In this document: positions 5,016 to 7,822 of the stretch, piece by piece
How the letters are laid out: each line of letters begins with the position of its first letter
Position numbering within the stretch: position 1 is the first letter of the stretch
Assembly (NCBI GenBank): GCA_017455225.1
Contig: JAFTBL010000023.1
Location: 1-7,822 of the forward strand
From: Oscillospiraceae bacterium
GTDB lineage: Bacteria; Bacillota_A; Clostridia; Oscillospirales; Oscillospiraceae
Direction: 5' to 3'
DNA length: 7,822 nt
Notes under the pieces: generated by a model
The model's database searches: none
What the model was told of the DNA's origin: nothing
What the model saw: only the letters and a program-made list of their open reading frames with translations
Position numbers and translations under genes: made by a program

Positions 5016-6023
5016 TCACTCGCCGGCAAGCGGCTGAGGCGGGAAGTCGATGCGGGAGGGAACGTAGGTTCGCTTCTGCTTGGGGTACACGCCATGCGCC
5101 AGAAAATCGAGGATCAGCTCCGCGGCTGTCTGCCCTTGTGCATAGCCGTCCTGATCGCAGGTCACGATCCGACCGGCGTCGGTGCTGCCCGGCTTGATAT
5201 AGCAGTCTTGACACAGGCAGACGGCACGCTCTGTCAGCTTGGCCTTGACAAGAGCCAGCGGAAACTGGGGGATGCCGGTGGGAGAGTAGATGCAGAGCTT
5301 TTCATACGCTCCGGCGGCCTCCATCATGATGAGAGCCAACTTGGAGGGCAGCAGCTTCAGATTTTTGAAGATCTGTTGATCCAGCTTGACGCGCCTTACG
5401 CCGTCTGCCAGACATGGATCCGCCTCGCGCAGGGCATCCATAAAGCCATCCACCCGCCGCTCGGCGTTGGCGTTGCCCGGCAGTGTCAGCATCAGGAGAG
5501 GTCTGTGCCTGTAATGCTGGGCGTAACAGCGCCCCATGGCACAGCCGTCCCCATAGGTGTTGCTGCCTACGTAGAAAGAGTTGACCAGCTTGTACTCATT
5601 GTTCAGCAGGAGGATCAGACGGCGATCCGTCATTGTTTCCAGCCGCCGGTGGATGGCGGGCGTGACGTGTGCCGCCAGCAGAATGATCTGGGAATTCAAT
5701 GCCTCCGCCTCGTCCAGGTACCATAGGACAGTGGACTCGTCGCCTGCCTGTGCGCAGATGTTTATTTTGTAAGTCACGCCGGTGCCTCGCAGCGTATCCA
5801 GCACGCCCTTTTGCAGAGGCTGCCAGAAATAGCGGGGCACGTCGGGCAGGATGGCGTACACAGCGCGCCGGTCGGAGATTTCAGCCGCAGGACGACCCAC
5901 CTCCCGCAGAATACGCTGGCGGATCTCACTGTCCACCCCGCTGCAGTGCCGCAGGACGCGCCCGGTGGTAGACGAGCTGATGTTCAGACGCTTCGAAATC
6001 TCGGCAATGGTGTTCTTTTCCAT
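5016..6023 (-). CDS. LacI-family transcriptional regulator with atypical hinge
   Basis: 335 residues. The start MEKNTIAEISKRLNISSS is fixed by AAAGGAGG (6031-6038) seven bases upstream of the ATG at 6021-6023. In-frame codons further upstream cross the promoter and are not family-like. The N-terminus is a LacI helix-turn-helix (about 4-25, TIAEISKRLNISSSTTGRVL), followed by a periplasmic-binding-protein-like effector domain (about 54-325). That domain includes VYAILPD (55-61), a YVGSNTYGDGCAMGR segment (151-165) and VTCDQDGYAQGQTAAELIL (287-305), all usual in sugar-responsive members. The link between HTH and effector domain is short: the usual LGYxPNxxAR hinge helix is replaced by EVGRPAAEISDRRA (41-54). 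The gene is divergent from the TPI-like operon, with -35 elements touching, so it probably senses a sugar or sugar phosphate and controls that operon and itself. The effector is not deducible. Confidence 0.88.
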   Translation of the reverse strand: MEKNTIAEISKRLNISSSTTGRVLRHCSGVDSEIRQRILREVGRPAAEISDRRAVYAILPDVPRYFWQPLQKGVLDTLRGTGVTYKINICAQAGDESTVLWYLDEAEALNSQIILLAAHVTPAIHRRLETMTDRRLILLLNNEYKLVNSFYVGSNTYGDGCAMGRCYAQHYRHRPLLMLTLPGNANAERRVDGFMDALREADPCLADGVRRVKLDQQIFKNLKLLPSKLALIMMEAAGAYEKLCIYSPTGIPQFPLALVKAKLTERAVCLCQDCYIKPGSTDAGRIVTCDQDGYAQGQTAAELILDFLAHGVYPKQKRTYVPSRIDFPPQPLAGE

Positions 6024-6037
6024 CTTTTGCCCTCCTT

Positions 6038-6049
6038 TCCGGAACCGGA
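6038..6049. promoter_or_regulatory. Candidate operator palindrome before the LacI-family gene
   Basis: TCCGG-AA-CCGGA (6038-6049) is an inverted repeat between the predicted - strand transcription start and the regulator's ribosome site, whose last base it abuts. A second candidate is ATTGTT (6060-6065) with AACAAT (6077-6082), overlapping the - strand -10. Either could be a regulator site. Neither matches the classic LacI operator with a central CG in a 14-20 bp palindrome. Confidence 0.25.
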
Positions 6050-6079
6050 TCACATGCCAATTGTTATTTCCTACAAAAC

Positions 6080-6108
6080 AATATAACAGATTTTCACGCA
6101 TTTGTACA
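6080..6108 (-). promoter_or_regulatory. Promoter of the LacI-family gene
   Basis: On the - strand, TGTACA (6108-6103), 17 bases, then TATATT (6085-6080) preceded by TGT, giving an extended -10. The -35 matches the consensus at four of six positions. Spacing is ideal, and the leader would be about 50 bases. Confidence 0.6.
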
Positions 6109-6137
6109 TGACATGGCCGAAAAAATTTTTTTATAAT
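6108..6137 (+). promoter_or_regulatory. Promoter of the TPI-like/YjbQ/FucI-like operon
   Basis: ATGACA (6108-6113), an 18-base spacer, then a consensus TATAAT (6132-6137). The spacer contains a symmetric A6T7 tract (6120-6132) that should bend the DNA. The -35 shares base 6108 with the - strand -35, so a protein bound here would affect both directions. Confidence 0.75.
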
Positions 6138-6180
6138 ACATTTACAGAATAAATCAGCATGGAGAGGATTGCTTTTTGCC

Positions 6181-6888
6181 ATGAAACCGAAGATCCGGGT
6201 ACCCTATTTTGAAATCGGGACGAAGAACTACGTGTACGGCGACAAGCTGCTGGAGTACGCGCTGGCGGCGGACGCGGCGGCGGAAAAATACGACGTGGAC
6301 GTGCTGTTCATCTGTCCGGCGGTGGAGATCCGCCGGGTGGCGGAGCACACGAAGCACCTGATCGTGCTGGCGCCCTATATGGACACGCTGCGCCCCGGCC
6401 GCGGCATGGCGGATATTCTGCCGGAGGGCCTGAAAGCCGCCGGCGCGGTGGGCGTGGTGATCAACCACTGCGAAAAGCCCATGAGCCTGCCCCAGATGAA
6501 GGCCACCATCGACCGTGCCCGGGAGCTTGACATGCTGGTGTTCGCCTGCGCCGACACGCTGGACGAGGCCAAGGCCATCGCCAACCTGCACCCGGATATC
6601 ATCAACCCGGAGCCGTCGGCCATCATCGGCGGCGGCAAGGGCGTGAGCCCCATGGATTACGTGAAGGACTCCATCGCGGTCATCAAGGCCATCGACCCGG
6701 AGATCATGGTGGAGCAGGCGGCGGGCATCACCAACGGTCAGCAGGTGTACGACTTCATCATGGCGGGCTCGGAGGCGGCGGGCGCGGCCTCCGGCATCAT
6801 GAACGCGGAGGATCCGCTTGCCATGATCGACGAGATGATCGCCGCCACCCGGAGAGCCGCGGACGAGCTGAAGAGGAGGAAGGGCTGA
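6181..6888 (+). CDS. Triose-phosphate-isomerase-like TIM-barrel protein (probable sugar-phosphate isomerase)
   Basis: 235 residues, close to the roughly 250 of triose-phosphate isomerase (TPI). Counterparts of the TPI catalytic residues are visible: K15 in GTKNYVYG (electrophilic lysine), H96 and E98 in INHCEKP (TPI has GHSERR), and E144 in INPEPSAIIGGGKG (the catalytic-base loop, TPI AYEPVWAIGTG). The glycine-rich AAGITNGQQVYDF near residues 180-192 matches the phosphate-gripping region. The sequence is otherwise far from housekeeping TPI (the N-terminus lacks GNWKMN). It belongs to a side branch that includes tetrulose-phosphate isomerases of erythritol-type pathways (EryH/LerI). The substrate is therefore probably a triose or tetrulose phosphate, but that is inference. 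ATG 6181 is preferred; GGAGAGG (6161-6167) is 13 bases upstream, rather far, while a TTG at 6169 is too close. It is the first gene of the LacI-linked operon, and its stop overlaps the next start. Confidence 0.82.
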   Translation: MKPKIRVPYFEIGTKNYVYGDKLLEYALAADAAAEKYDVDVLFICPAVEIRRVAEHTKHLIVLAPYMDTLRPGRGMADILPEGLKAAGAVGVVINHCEKPMSLPQMKATIDRARELDMLVFACADTLDEAKAIANLHPDIINPEPSAIIGGGKGVSPMDYVKDSIAVIKAIDPEIMVEQAAGITNGQQVYDFIMAGSEAAGAASGIMNAEDPLAMIDEMIAATRRAADELKRRKG

Positions 6889-7382
6889 TGGTGTACAGAG
6901 AATCGTTTCAGGTGGAGTCGCGGCACCGTGCGGTGAGCTTCCACGACGTGACGGATCAGGTGAAGGAGATCGTAAAACGGTCCGGCGCAAAGGAAGGCAT
7001 CGCCGTGGTGTATTCCCACCACACCACCTGCTCGGTGATCACGCAGGAGTGCGCGTTCGATACGTCCATGACGGGCCTTGAGACGCTGCAGCAGGATCTG
7101 GTGAACAGGTTTGAGGAGTGGATCCCCACCTGCCGGTACGAGGGGCAGTATCTGCACCCGGGACGGAAGGCGCTGGATTTTGCCGAGGAGCACGGGGAGG
7201 ACAACTTCGGCTGCCACAACACGGACGCGCATCTGCGCTCGTCCGTCATCGGGCGGAACGTGACCATCGTCATGGAGGACGGCGGGCTGGATCTGGGCGA
7301 GTACGGCCGCATCCACTTCATCGACTGGGACCAGACCCGGGGCCGCACCAGAACGGTGCAGGTCATGGTCATCGGAGAATAA
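6888..7382 (+). CDS. YjbQ/UPF0047 family protein, divergent variant
   Basis: 164 residues, longer than the usual 130-140 of this family. The start overlaps the previous stop (TGATG) and AGAGGAGG (6872-6879) is eight bases upstream, so the two genes are translationally coupled. Family signatures are YSHHTTCSVITQE (43-55), NTDAHLRSSVIG (111-122) and DGGLDLGEYGRIHFIDWD (131-148), with a final RTRTVQVMVIGE. The usual LGTWQ motif reads LGEYG here. An extra stretch of about 20-25 residues (roughly 83-108, including GQYLHPGRKALDFAEE) sits before the NTDAH motif. E. coli YjbQ has weak thiamine-phosphate-synthase-like activity, but the true role of the family is unsettled, and nothing nearby concerns thiamine synthesis. 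Its place between two sugar-isomerase-like genes suggests a job in the same carbohydrate pathway. Family assignment is firm; function is unknown. Confidence 0.85.
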   Translation: MVYRESFQVESRHRAVSFHDVTDQVKEIVKRSGAKEGIAVVYSHHTTCSVITQECAFDTSMTGLETLQQDLVNRFEEWIPTCRYEGQYLHPGRKALDFAEEHGEDNFGCHNTDAHLRSSVIGRNVTIVMEDGGLDLGEYGRIHFIDWDQTRGRTRTVQVMVIGE

Positions 7383-7408
7383 AGCAAAAAAAGGACAGGC
7401 GAAGGGCA

Positions 7409-7822
7409 ATGAAGATCGGACTATTACCGTTGTACATAGACATTTACGACATCAGCAGCCCCCACGTAAGACCCCGCATGAAGGCGTTTTACGAGTCCAT
7501 TGCCGCGGATTTTGAAGGCCGCGGCGTGACTGTGGTGCGCACGGAGGATTTCTGCCGTTTGAAGCCGGAGTTTGAGGCGGCGGTGGCGCAGTTTGAAGCG
7601 GCGAAGGCAGACGCCATCGTGACGCTGCACATGGCCTATTCCCCCTCGCTGGAGGCCATCGAGGCGCTGACGGGCACCAAGCTGCCCATCGTGGTGCTGG
7701 ACACCACGGAGACGCTGACGTTTGATAGCGAGCAGAGCCCCGGTGAGATCATGTATAACCATGGCATCCACGGGGTGATGGATCTGTGCAGTATGCTGAC
7801 GCGTTACGGCAAGCCCTACGCC
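7409..7822 (+). CDS. L-fucose/L-arabinose isomerase-like protein (partial, 3' end outside window)
   Basis: 138 codons are open to the edge of the window, beginning MKIGLLPLYIDIYDISSPHV. This beginning, with RPRMKAFYESIAADFEGRGV, DAIVTLHMAYSPSLEAIEAL and LPIVVLDTTETLTF, has the pattern of the N-terminal Rossmann-like domain of the L-fucose/L-arabinose isomerase superfamily. In that superfamily a metal-dependent C-terminal domain carries the active site. That domain is outside the window, so catalytic ability cannot be judged. Related proteins in Clostridia are mostly uncharacterised and act, or are presumed to act, as aldose-ketose isomerases. The gene starts 26 bases after the YjbQ-family stop with no terminator between, so it belongs to the same operon. 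The ribosome site is weaker than its neighbours': AAAGGA (7390-7395) is 13 bases away and AGG (7397-7399) nine. Confidence 0.7.
   Translation, partial: MKIGLLPLYIDIYDISSPHVRPRMKAFYESIAADFEGRGVTVVRTEDFCRLKPEFEAAVAQFEAAKADAIVTLHMAYSPSLEAIEALTGTKLPIVVLDTTETLTFDSEQSPGEIMYNHGIHGVMDLCSMLTRYGKPYA

Noticed and set aside
4752..5726. A 324-codon + strand frame following the anti-sigma gene.
   Set aside because: It crosses both hairpin terminators and is antisense to the LacI-family gene; no domain or start signal supports it.
6169..6180. TTG start adding four residues to the TPI-like protein.
   Set aside because: Only one base separates it from GGAGAGG; ATG 6181 fits better although its spacing of 13 is long.
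6154..7409. Two - strand frames (6154-6990 and 6738-7409) opposite the TPI-like and YjbQ-family genes.
   Set aside because: They overlap each other and lie antisense to genes with clear family motifs; their composition is that of GC-rich shadows.
1..7822. CRISPR arrays, tRNA or rRNA genes, insertion sequences, prophage genes and known riboswitches.
   Set aside because: No regularly spaced repeats, cloverleaf, transposase or integrase motif, or recognisable riboswitch core was seen on either strand.

Overview
The window looks like a chromosomal segment from a GC-rich anaerobic Firmicute of the class Clostridia, most likely an Oscillospiraceae-type gut bacterium. This is inferred from strong AGGAGG-type ribosome binding sites, split transketolase subunits, a MetG with a fused C-terminal tRNA-binding domain, a clostridial-style ECF sigma/anti-sigma pair and a DUF11-repeat protein. 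No species can be named from the sequence alone.

Layout. Positions 1-207 are the 3' end of a + strand gene that is very probably metG, followed by a strong bidirectional hairpin terminator. A - strand gene (327-1178) encodes a 283-residue two-repeat DUF11-type protein with no visible export signal. Divergent from it, a two-gene + operon (1403-3223) encodes the N- and C-terminal halves of a split transketolase and ends in a textbook terminator. Next is a compact + strand regulatory module (3420-4755): an ECF sigma factor whose end overlaps, by 14 bases, a membrane-anchored anti-sigma factor with a DUF4367-like extracellular part. The gap 4756-5015 holds two hairpins sharing a CCGTCC/GGACGG core, one of them a perfect 23-bp palindrome, between convergent genes. 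A LacI-family regulator lies on the - strand (5016-6023). Back-to-back promoters separate it from a + operon running off the window: a triose-phosphate-isomerase-like TIM barrel (6181-6888), a divergent YjbQ/UPF0047 protein (6888-7382, overlapping by one base) and the start of an L-fucose/L-arabinose-isomerase-like protein (7409 onward).

How the genes work together. The split transketolase serves non-oxidative pentose-phosphate carbon shuffling. The LacI regulator most likely controls the divergent operon, whose two sugar-isomerase-like proteins suggest catabolism of an unidentified sugar or polyol through phosphorylated ketose/aldose intermediates. The YjbQ-family member is the least understood part and differs from the family consensus at a conserved motif. 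The sigma/anti-sigma pair looks like an independent envelope-signalling unit with no obvious target in view. The LacI-linked TPI-like/YjbQ/FucI-like operon is the best candidate here for an undescribed pathway.
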